A stretch of DNA of 10,854 nucleotides from Actinomycetota bacterium (GTDB lineage: Bacteria > Actinomycetota > CADDZG01 > WHSQ01), in the NCBI GenBank assembly GCA_013695055.1, contig JACDBF010000334.1:1-10854 (forward strand). Reading direction: 5' to 3'. A program made the position numbers and the translations under genes. Below the pieces are notes generated by a model that was not told the DNA's origin, did no database searches, and saw only the letters and a list, made by a program, of their open reading frames with translations. The first letter of the stretch is position 1. Each line of letters opens with the position of its first letter. This document shows, one piece after another, positions 1 to 5,282 of this stretch.

Positions 1-453
1 GCCCTCATCCCCACCGTCGCCGCCAACGCGACGACCTCCGGCAAATGCTGGCGCTATAAGGACACCGAGCGCAGCTTTGCCAAGAAGATCAACTCGGCTC
101 GGTCGGGGAGCAGCGTCGCCAAGCTCCGGCTCGACAAGCAGCTCAGCAAGGCCGCCCGGCGCCATAGCTGGGAGATGAGGACCAAGAGCTCTCTCTACCA
201 CACGCCGTCCGGCACACTCGGGCGCCGCGTGACGAGATGGCGCGTGCTGGGCGAGAACGTGGGCGTTGGGTCGACCGTCAGATCTCTCCATCGGGCCTTC
301 ATGGCCTCTCCGGCGCACCGCCAGAATGTGCTCTACCGCAGCTACCGGCACGTGGGTGTGGGAGTGACCCGGCGGAATGGCAGGATCTGGGTGACGATCA
401 TCTTCGAATCGGCGAACGACCCCGGCACCCGCCTCTCGATGCCCCCCTGCTGA
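1..453 (+). CDS. CAP/SCP-domain secreted protein, 5'-truncated by window edge
   Basis: The frame is open from base 1, so the start and most of the signal peptide lie outside; 150 residues are visible. The first visible residues (ALIPTVAANA) look like the end of a Sec signal peptide with an A-x-A-like cleavage site. The rest is a compact CAP (CRISP/PR-1/SCP, YkwD-like) domain. The cavity residues of the family are recognisable: His67 in YHTPSG, Glu85 in LGENVG, His106 in SPAHRQN, and Glu136 in IFES. The core ends with the usual VGVG strand. CAP domains are found in extracellular proteins; their biochemical role in bacteria is largely unsettled, with proposals including ligand binding and wall association. 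The protein is strongly basic. A paralogue lies at 3555-4067 on the other strand and shares more than half of the residues around the RVTRWR...LG motif. The gene converges on the amidase at 499-2268. Family assignment is firm; exact function is not known. Confidence 0.88.
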   Translation, partial: ALIPTVAANATTSGKCWRYKDTERSFAKKINSARSGSSVAKLRLDKQLSKAARRHSWEMRTKSSLYHTPSGTLGRRVTRWRVLGENVGVGSTVRSLHRAFMASPAHRQNVLYRSYRHVGVGVTRRNGRIWVTIIFESANDPGTRLSMPPC

Positions 454-480
454 CCCCGTAGATGCTCGGCCCGAGCTCGT

Positions 481-498
481 CCGGCCGCTTGCGGCTGG
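481..498. terminator. GC-rich hairpin between convergent CAP and amidase genes
   Basis: CCGGCCGC (481-488) and GCGGCTGG (491-498) can pair as an 8-bp stem with one G-T pair; opening the innermost pair gives a CTTG loop. The hairpin directly abuts the amidase stop codon (499-501, read on the minus strand) and lies 27 bp after the CAP stop. It has no T-tract on either side, so a terminator role rests on position and stem strength only. Confidence 0.4.
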
Positions 499-2268
499 CT
501 ACGGCTGAGGATCTATCTGAAACCAGACGGGGTCGCTGAAGCCTGAGGCCCGGATCTCGCTCTTGCCAACTCCCCCCGTTGCCCGGAACAGACGTCCCGC
601 CGCAGGGTCGGGCACCTCGAAGTCGTACGTGTAACCGCCACCCTGGCCCACCCCGACGGACACGACGGCTGCTGGCGCGAATCCGCCGTCGGGCAGCTTC
701 TCGACGATCTCCACAGAGGCAGAGCTCGCCGCTCGGGCGGGTTCGACCGCCCCCGTCAATCGCACCGAGGCGGTGCCGGGGGGATAGTGATAGACGCCGT
801 TCGGATCGGACTTCGCGCCCTCCGGAGCCAGGGTGACGAGCGGAGCGACGGCGAGCTTCACCTTGTCGCTCTCAGACCCCCACGCGGATCGCCCACCCTC
901 GAAAACGGCGCCGAACGTCGCCGTGCGCGGCGGCGATACACGAATGGAAAAGCGCCCTTCGGCCCCCGTGCTCACGGACTTGATCCGTTTGAACGCGCCG
1001 CGACCCAGCCGGCGGAAAACGACTACCGGACGGCCGGTGAGCGCGGCGCCGGTCGCCGTCCGCAGGCGGCCCGAAAAAAGCGATGTCGAGCCGAAGTCGA
1101 TGCGCGCCGAATCGGACCCGAGAGCGAGCTTGGAGTTTGGTTTTCCCTGGCCGATGACCAGCGCCACCGCTCGTCTGATGCCGGGCAAAGCCCCATAGAG
1201 GAAGTTACCGGGGCACTCCGTGTAGCCGCCGTCGCGATGCCCGGCCAGGACTGGAAGCCTCTCGGCCAAGGACGACACGGGGCTTCGGTACACATGATGG
1301 GCGCGCGGGCTCAAGTTGTGGCGGTCCGCTTCCCAAGCAAGCATCCTCACCAGCGACGTTCGCATTGGATCGGGCGCGCGCGCGTTCGAATAGTTACCCA
1401 TCATGCTGATACCGACGCTGCCACCGTTGTGATCTGCGACGTGCGCTCCCATGACGACGTCGCCCGATAGATTTTCTGCATCGGGTGTTTCCCAGGGCCG
1501 GTAGGTACGTGCCCATCTTCCTTCGAAGACTCGCCCGTCGGGAGAGATGACAAAGTTGTAGCCGATGTCACACCATCCGCGCCGCACTGTATGGAACCAG
1601 TAGATGGCGCGCATCGTGGCCGCGGGATGAGGGTCTGCGTTCACCCCGGCGGTGTGATGCACGAAGAGCTGCTGCACGGGGAAGAAGCGACGTCGGCACC
1701 ATCCCGTCGTTCGTTTGACCGATTCGTCGGCCCCCCATTCGGCGCGCGTCACGATGTCGGGAGTGCGGGCTTCGGCCTGTGCTGCGGCCGGCATGGTCAC
1801 CAGTTGCCGGGGACCGCCGACGGTATCGAGGTAGTCGATCGTCACTTCTTCGACCGCGCTTTGCGAAGCGGCCGCCCAGCGAATGGCCTGCGGACGGTCG
1901 ACCGCGATCACCGCGCTGAAGTGACGATTGCCGGTCGCCATATCGTGCGATTCGGGAACCATCCGCCAGTGGGATGGGCCCGCTGTCGTCTGCAGAATTC
2001 GGTAGCGAAGCCTCGAGCCTTCGGTGCCTCGCCAAGAAAAGGCGATGTGGGTGGGACGAAAGGCCAGTGTCCGGCCCCCGGAACCTCCGCCCGAGATGCT
2101 GCGCGCAATCGTCACCGGGGTCGACACCATCTTTGCCGGAGCGATCCACGCCGGAGTCAAAACGGCCAGCATGGTGGCCCACACCACGAGCACCTTGATT
2201 GTTCGGGATGCACCTACGGTCTCCGACAAGCTAATCAGGGTAGCCCGCCCTCGTTCGACGAAGCGCAT
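499..2268 (-). CDS. N-acetylmuramoyl-L-alanine amidase, PGRP/Amidase_2 type, secreted
   Basis: This is a 589-residue exported cell-wall hydrolase predicted to cleave the bond between N-acetylmuramic acid and the stem peptide. A hydrophobic segment at about 26-44 is the signal peptide or anchor. Residues ~60-165 form an N-terminal beta-rich region. The amidase domain spans ~170-370. Zinc ligands are visible as HHTAG (His204/205), AGHRDG (His344) and ECPG (Cys352). The WCDIGYNF block (232-239) and FEGR (248-251) are typical of the family, and Cys191/Cys233 may form a disulfide. Residues ~385-589 look like two Ig-like beta modules, a common C-terminal arrangement in actinobacterial enzymes. The ATG at 2268 gives the longest frame, but its GAGGAG Shine-Dalgarno touches the start codon with no spacer. 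An internal start is therefore possible and would still keep the signal segment. The gene is divergent from the RHH regulator, 29 bp away, so shared control is likely. Confidence 0.9.
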   Translation of the reverse strand: MRFVERGRATLISLSETVGASRTIKVLVVWATMLAVLTPAWIAPAKMVSTPVTIARSISGGGSGGRTLAFRPTHIAFSWRGTEGSRLRYRILQTTAGPSHWRMVPESHDMATGNRHFSAVIAVDRPQAIRWAAASQSAVEEVTIDYLDTVGGPRQLVTMPAAAQAEARTPDIVTRAEWGADESVKRTTGWCRRRFFPVQQLFVHHTAGVNADPHPAATMRAIYWFHTVRRGWCDIGYNFVISPDGRVFEGRWARTYRPWETPDAENLSGDVVMGAHVADHNGGSVGISMMGNYSNARAPDPMRTSLVRMLAWEADRHNLSPRAHHVYRSPVSSLAERLPVLAGHRDGGYTECPGNFLYGALPGIRRAVALVIGQGKPNSKLALGSDSARIDFGSTSLFSGRLRTATGAALTGRPVVVFRRLGRGAFKRIKSVSTGAEGRFSIRVSPPRTATFGAVFEGGRSAWGSESDKVKLAVAPLVTLAPEGAKSDPNGVYHYPPGTASVRLTGAVEPARAASSASVEIVEKLPDGGFAPAAVVSVGVGQGGGYTYDFEVPDPAAGRLFRATGGVGKSEIRASGFSDPVWFQIDPQP

Positions 2269-2285
2269 CTCCTCATCCGGGCGGC

Positions 2286-2290
2286 GGAGG
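2286..2290 (+). promoter_or_regulatory. Shine-Dalgarno GGAGG choosing the TTG start of the RHH gene
   Basis: GGAGG lies 7 nt before TTG 2298, an ideal spacing. The competing in-frame GTG at 2316 has a GGAG only 1 nt before it, and GTG 2379 has nothing well placed. This favours the TTG start. Confidence 0.55.
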
Positions 2291-2297
2291 TGCCGGG

Positions 2298-2624
2298 TTG
2301 GAGTGTGATAGGAGTGTGAGCAGTGATCTACGAGGCAACACGCTGGCGCGCGTAGGCGAGGGCTCGGGCGATGCCCAGGTGACCCTCAAGATCCCGCGCC
2401 CTCTTTACGACCAGCTCAAACAGGTGATTCACGGATCAGGGTTTCACTCCGTCACCGAGTTCGCCGTCTATGTGCTCCGCGACCTCGTTTCTCATCACGC
2501 GCGCGCGGAGAAGCCGTCCGTAGAGGATCCGCCTCCGGCGGACGGTTCCCTCGACATCGAGCCGTTATCGTCCGACGAGATTGAGGCTATTCGCTCCCGG
2601 CTCACCTCGCTCGGCTATCTGTAG
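2298..2624 (+). CDS. Ribbon-helix-helix (CopG/Arc-like) DNA-binding protein
   Basis: This is a 108-residue protein. Residues 27-65 fit an RHH fold: a short alternating strand (QVTLKIP, 27-33), a first helix (about 34-46), a Gly-rich turn, then SVTEFAVYVLRDLV as the second helix (51-64). RHH proteins bind DNA as dimers, inserting the paired strands into the major groove, and usually repress their own operon. The C-terminal 40 residues are acidic and Pro-rich and end in a short amphipathic helix, IRSRLTSLGYL. The start is taken as TTG 2298 because of the well-spaced GGAGG; GTG 2316 is the main alternative. No toxin gene follows, so this does not look like an antitoxin. Instead the gene ends 19 bp before a solute-binding lipoprotein on the same strand, which suggests one transcript. 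A 9-bp tandem repeat at its 5' end is a candidate binding site. The targets are inferred, not shown. Confidence 0.75.
   Translation: MECDRSVSSDLRGNTLARVGEGSGDAQVTLKIPRPLYDQLKQVIHGSGFHSVTEFAVYVLRDLVSHHARAEKPSVEDPPPADGSLDIEPLSSDEIEAIRSRLTSLGYL
2300..2319. repeat. 9-bp direct repeat, 11-bp period; candidate RHH operator
   Basis: GGAGTGTGA occurs at 2300-2308 and again, identically, at 2311-2319, separated by TA. The period of 11 bp is about one helical turn, so both copies face the same side of the DNA, an arrangement that suits cooperative RHH dimers. The repeat lies over the first codons of the RHH gene and 32-51 bp upstream of the amidase start. Confidence 0.5.
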
Positions 2625-2643
2625 GCGCGGCCCCTTGAGCAAC

Positions 2644-3546
2644 ATGTGGGCCAGCATAGTCATTCGTCTGTGCGCGTTGAGCGCATCGCTGTCGCTCCTG
2701 GTGGCGTGCGCGTCCCCCGAAACGACCGAGACGCTTGCGCGCGCGTATCCGGAAACGACCACGATGGGTCTGCTGCAACTCGAGGGCTCGATGACCATCG
2801 CCGTCCCGTCCGACGCTGCGCCTTTGGGCTTCGTGGGAAGAGGAGGCGAGCCGCGCGGCATGACCGTCGAGCTGGGCCGCTACGTGGCCCGTACACTCGA
2901 CGTCACTCCTGAGTTCATCTCTATGCCCGCAGACGAAGTTGTGACTGCCGTGGATAACGCCGAGGCGGACATCGCGTTCACGATCGCCCCTCTCTCGGAA
3001 GAAGCGGTGCGAGTGGCGGAGCACAGCTTCACGTCCCCCTATCTCATCGCGCACCAACGTCTGCTCGTGCACGCCGGAGACTCAGCCGACGAGGTGGAAG
3101 ATCTCGCGGGCCACTCCGTGTGCTCGTTTCTCGATCCGTCGACCGGGATCGATCTCTCGTCGATCAACGACGACGTCGAGATAGTGAATGCGGCCTCCAT
3201 CCGAGAATGCGTCAGCTCGCTGCGAACAAGGGAAACCCAGGTCGCGACCGCATCGGACGCGCGGCTCGCGGGCATGATGCGCGCCCTCAACCGTCACGCG
3301 GCCGGTCCACGATGGACTATCACGGGCGATCAATTGACGACCGAGGGTTACGCGGCGGCCGTGATCAGCGGATCGCCTGCGTGGCTCAATTTCGTGAACA
3401 GCGCCCTGGCGCGCGCGGAGGATGAAGGTGTCTGGGGCGCCGCCTACGAACGCTTCGTGGAGCCCTACCTCGGGCCCCAGGATCCACCCGAGATCAGCAC
3501 CGAAGGGGCGGCCGCCCTCTACCCAAACCTCGACGAGCAAGTGTGA
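2644..3546 (+). CDS. Amino-acid-type solute-binding lipoprotein (SBP family 3), no adjacent transporter
   Basis: From ATG 2644 this is a 300-residue lipoprotein. A hydrophobic signal is followed by the lipobox LVAC, with Cys22 as the lipidated residue. The mature part matches the periplasmic/extracellular family 3 binding proteins (SBP_bac_3, PBPb), which bind polar amino acids or related small ligands between two lobes. GSMTIAVPSDAAPLGF (48-63) opens lobe 1. Arg123, six residues before the FTSPY block (129-133), falls where the ligand-carboxylate arginine normally sits. Asp206 (ATASD) falls near the usual amino-group ligand. ERFVEPY closes the domain. An in-frame TTG at 2635 is an alternative start; neither start has a clear Shine-Dalgarno. 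No permease or ATPase gene is present on either side, so it may serve a distant ABC transporter or act as a sensor. It follows the RHH gene by 19 bp. Family is confident; ligand is unknown. Confidence 0.85.
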   Translation: MWASIVIRLCALSASLSLLVACASPETTETLARAYPETTTMGLLQLEGSMTIAVPSDAAPLGFVGRGGEPRGMTVELGRYVARTLDVTPEFISMPADEVVTAVDNAEADIAFTIAPLSEEAVRVAEHSFTSPYLIAHQRLLVHAGDSADEVEDLAGHSVCSFLDPSTGIDLSSINDDVEIVNAASIRECVSSLRTRETQVATASDARLAGMMRALNRHAAGPRWTITGDQLTTEGYAAAVISGSPAWLNFVNSALARAEDEGVWGAAYERFVEPYLGPQDPPEISTEGAAALYPNLDEQV

Positions 3547-3557
3547 CCGACGGGTCA
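3544..3557. terminator. Small perfect hairpin built from two convergent stop codons
   Basis: TGACC (3544-3548) and GGTCA (3553-3557) form a perfect inverted repeat around GACG. The left arm begins with the TGA of the lipoprotein gene and the right arm ends with the TGA (minus strand) of the CAP gene. With only 8 bp between the genes, any terminator must lie here or within the opposing coding sequence. The stem is short and has no T-tract. Confidence 0.3.
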
Positions 3558-4067
3558 GGGATACGTGTAGATGTTGCCCGGGTTGTTACGGCTCTCGAAG
3601 ACCTGCTGGACGTAGAGCCGCCCATGTCGCCATTTGGCTCCCACTCCCTGGTAGCGCCAGGGCCCAAGGATGTTCGCGCGATGCCCGCTCGATCGCCAGA
3701 AGGCCTTGACCAACGACCGGCACCGGCGCCCACGGCCGGTATTCTGCCCCAACGCCCGCCACCGGGTGACCCTCTGCCCGAGTTTCGAGTCGTGCCAGAT
3801 CCCGCCTCCCGCGCGCGCCATGACCTTGGCGTGCCGGCGGGCGACGTACGCAAGCTGCTTATCCCAGCGAAGCTTATGGAGGCCCTGCCGGGCGCGCCGA
3901 TGGTTGATCCTCTTCATCAAGCAGCGCTCGGCGTGCTTGAAGCCGTAGGAGCGCCGACGCGAGAGGGCGTCGGGGCCCGCAAACGTCTGGATGAGGGTGA
4001 GGGCCACCGCAGCGACCAGCAAGATGATGATCGCTCTTGAGAGCGCGGCTCTGCTCGAAAAGGTCAT
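3555..4067 (-). CDS. CAP/SCP-domain secreted protein with GEN-to-GQN change
   Basis: This is a 170-residue, very basic exported protein. Residues 12-30 (AIIILLVAAVALTLIQTFA) form a signal peptide or N-terminal anchor. Residues ~45-165 form a CAP domain closely similar to the one encoded at 1-453: His92 (WHDS), His129 (SSGHRAN) and Glu158 (VFES) match cavity positions. The position usually occupied by the conserved Glu of the GEN motif is Gln108 (LGQNTG; codon CAG). Cys49 and Cys116 could form a disulfide. The start is ATG 4067, preceded by AAAGGAG 12 nt upstream. The frame stays open upstream to 4295, but that extension is low-complexity and would place the signal segment in mid-protein, so it is rejected. 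The gene converges on the solute-binding lipoprotein. CAP membership is clear; the role is unknown, and loss of the Glu may change or abolish any cavity chemistry. Confidence 0.87.
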   Translation of the reverse strand: MTFSSRAALSRAIIILLVAAVALTLIQTFAGPDALSRRRSYGFKHAERCLMKRINHRRARQGLHKLRWDKQLAYVARRHAKVMARAGGGIWHDSKLGQRVTRWRALGQNTGRGRRCRSLVKAFWRSSGHRANILGPWRYQGVGAKWRHGRLYVQQVFESRNNPGNIYTYP

Positions 4068-4323
4068 AGTCGAGGGAATCTCCTTTGTGGGTGGGTTGGG
4101 TGCCGGCCGATCCGGATGTTTCGGGTCCCGGGAAGGCTCGAGCGACGCGGTAGTGCCTACCAATTCCTCCCTTGCGAACGCGGGGAAATCGATCACCCTT
4201 CGTGGCCGCCCAGGCCCTTTGAGTGGCGCATCGCAGGTCAGGAGGGCTGAGATTCGTCGCTTTATTTTGTTCACGAGAGCCCGAGGGCTGGACAAACGGG
4301 GCGGGCTCCCTCAGGCTTCCCCT
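4068..4323. other. 256-bp divergent intergenic region between CAP gene and receiver gene
   Basis: I see no convincing gene here. It must carry the promoter of the minus-strand CAP gene and probably that of the plus-strand receiver gene. On the plus strand TATTTT (4263-4268) in an otherwise GC-rich context is a possible -10 element for the receiver gene, without a recognisable -35. Inverted repeats include GGTAG/CTACC around TGC (4149-4161), the palindrome ATCCGGAT (4110-4117), and AGCCC (4278-4282), which can pair with GGGCT on either side (4243-4247 or 4285-4289). No known riboswitch could be matched. Confidence 0.5.
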
Positions 4324-4671
4324 GTGGAGAAAAGCAAAACCGTGCTCATAGTCGACGACGACGAGGAGACGCGCCATGTGCTGCGTCTGGTGTGTGAAGA
4401 CGACGGCATGGAGGTCGTGGGCGAGGCGACCAACGGAGTAGAAGCGGTCAGACTCGCCCTCAGCCGCCAGCCGAGCTTCGTGATCCTTGACTATCGTCTC
4501 CCTCGACTGGACGGCGAGGGCGCCTCTGAGATCCTGCGTGCGGTGAGCCCAGACAGCAAGATCGTTGCCTTTTCCGCCTTACTCGACCGGAAGCCTGAGT
4601 GGGCGGACGCCTATCTGAACAAGGACCGCATCACCGAGCTCATGCCCTTGCTGCGCTCCTTCGTTCGCTGA
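4324..4671 (+). CDS. Stand-alone response-regulator receiver domain protein
   Basis: From GTG 4324 this encodes 115 residues that are just one CheY-like receiver domain. All phosphorylation-site residues are visible: the acidic pair Asp11/Asp12 (LIVDDDEE), the phosphoacceptor Asp56 (VILDYRLPRLDG), Ser84 in the switch position (VAFSA), and Lys100 (YLNKDR). There is no DNA-binding or enzymatic output domain. It may therefore act by protein contact or in a phosphorelay, or control an effector encoded elsewhere. No histidine kinase is in the window. The GTG start gives the domain its normal N-terminus, but no good Shine-Dalgarno precedes it; upstream in-frame starts would add an unlikely tail. 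It is followed 76 bp later by yajQ on the same strand. Family assignment is firm; partner and output are unknown. Confidence 0.88.
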   Translation: MEKSKTVLIVDDDEETRHVLRLVCEDDGMEVVGEATNGVEAVRLALSRQPSFVILDYRLPRLDGEGASEILRAVSPDSKIVAFSALLDRKPEWADAYLNKDRITELMPLLRSFVR

Positions 4672-4701
4672 CCGCCTGCCGACCGGAACTCCCGACGGCC
4701 C

Positions 4702-4722
4702 GCGGGCGATTGGGCGGCCCGC
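4702..4722 (+). terminator. GC-rich hairpin after the receiver gene
   Basis: GCGGGC (4702-4707) can pair with GCCCGC (4717-4722) over a 9-nt loop, 30 bp after the receiver stop. Several alternative pairings exist in this GC-rich stretch and there is no T-tract, so this is a weak call. Confidence 0.25.
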
Positions 4723-4735
4723 CGGTACCGTTGGT

Positions 4736-4741
4736 TAAGCT
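4736..4741 (+). promoter_or_regulatory. Possible -10 element of a leaderless yajQ transcript
   Basis: TAAGCT fits TAnnnT and is separated by exactly 6 nt from ATG 4748, so transcription would start at or next to the start codon. The only Shine-Dalgarno-like bases (AAGGG) touch the ATG with no spacer, which fits a leaderless mRNA. A -35 is not clear; TTGGGC at 4710-4715 would give a long 20-bp spacer. Confidence 0.4.
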
Positions 4742-4747
4742 CAAGGG

Positions 4748-5251
4748 ATGGCTAAGGATTCATCCTTCGATGTCGTCTCGGAGCTCGATCTGCAGGAGGT
4801 TCGGAACGCGGTCGACCAGACCTCTCGAGAGATATCGCAGCGCTTCGACTTCAAGAACACGCAATCGGCCGTAGAGCTCGCCCACGAGGGCGAAGGAAAC
4901 ACGATCCAAGTGCGATCCAACACCGAGCAGAAGGTCAAGGACTGCGTCAAAGTGCTCGAAGAGAAGCTGGTGAAACGCAAGGTTCCTCTCAGGGCCCTGC
5001 AACGCGGGGAGATCCAGCCGGCTGCCGGGGGCACCGCCCGTCAGTCTCTCGCGCTGAACCAGGGCATCTCGACCGACCACGCCCGCGCCATCGTGAAATC
5101 CATCAAGGACAAGAAGGTCAAGGCCCAGGCTTCCATACAAGGCGACCAAGTGCGCGTGTCATCGAAGTCCAGAGACGTCCTCCAGGAGGTCATGGCCGGC
5201 CTCAAAGAGCAGGATTTCGGCATTCCTCTGCAGTTCACCAACTACCGCTGA
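4748..5251 (+). CDS. yajQ: YajQ-family (DUF520) nucleotide-binding protein
   Basis: This is a 167-residue cytoplasmic protein, close to the family's usual ~163. It opens with the family signature DSSFDVVSELDLQEVRNAVD (4-23), followed by ISQRFDFKN. It contains the basic stretch KVKDCVKVLEEKLVKRKVP (63-81), then GISTDHARAIVKSIKDKKVK (106-125), and ends with the conserved DFGIPLQFTNYR. YajQ proteins have two ferredoxin-like halves and bind nucleotides; the Xanthomonas member was reported to bind cyclic di-GMP and act with a transcription factor, while other members have been linked to RNA or phage functions. The ligand here cannot be read from sequence. The ATG at 4748 fits the family N-terminus and may be leaderless. 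It sits between a receiver-domain gene and ctaC, both on the same strand, with 31 bp to ctaC. Confidence 0.93.
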   Translation: MAKDSSFDVVSELDLQEVRNAVDQTSREISQRFDFKNTQSAVELAHEGEGNTIQVRSNTEQKVKDCVKVLEEKLVKRKVPLRALQRGEIQPAAGGTARQSLALNQGISTDHARAIVKSIKDKKVKAQASIQGDQVRVSSKSRDVLQEVMAGLKEQDFGIPLQFTNYR

Positions 5252-5270
5252 TCCGAGCCCCGCCGGCCTG

Positions 5271-5276
5271 TAACCT
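5271..5276 (+). promoter_or_regulatory. Possible -10 element of a leaderless ctaCDF transcript
   Basis: TAACCT fits TAnnnT and ends 6 nt before GTG 5283, as at yajQ. No Shine-Dalgarno is seen. It lies in the loop of a possible hairpin, GCCCCG (5257-5262) with CGGGGC (5277-5282), which abuts the start codon. No recognisable -35. If translation instead starts at ATG 5286 the spacing becomes 9 nt. Confidence 0.35.
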
Positions 5277-5282
5277 CGGGGC

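Noticed and set aside
1591..2319. A 242-codon plus-strand frame opposite the amidase gene
   Set aside because: It is antisense to a clear PGRP amidase with all zinc ligands; composition looks random and no family is recognisable.
2298..3546. RHH plus downstream gene as a toxin-antitoxin pair
   Set aside because: The downstream product is a 300-residue lipobox-bearing binding protein with ligand residues, not a toxin.
4090..4210. A cyclic di-AMP (ydaO-type) riboswitch before the CAP gene, suggested by GGGTGATCG, GGTAGGC and GGGACCCGAA-like strings on the minus strand
   Set aside because: The conserved blocks do not occur in the expected order and the core pairings could not be formed; cell-wall context alone is not enough.
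4068..4295. Upstream extension of the minus-strand CAP gene to a 246-residue protein
   Set aside because: The extra 76 residues are Pro/Arg-rich without family resemblance, would put the signal peptide in mid-protein, and ATG 4067 has an AAAGGAG upstream.
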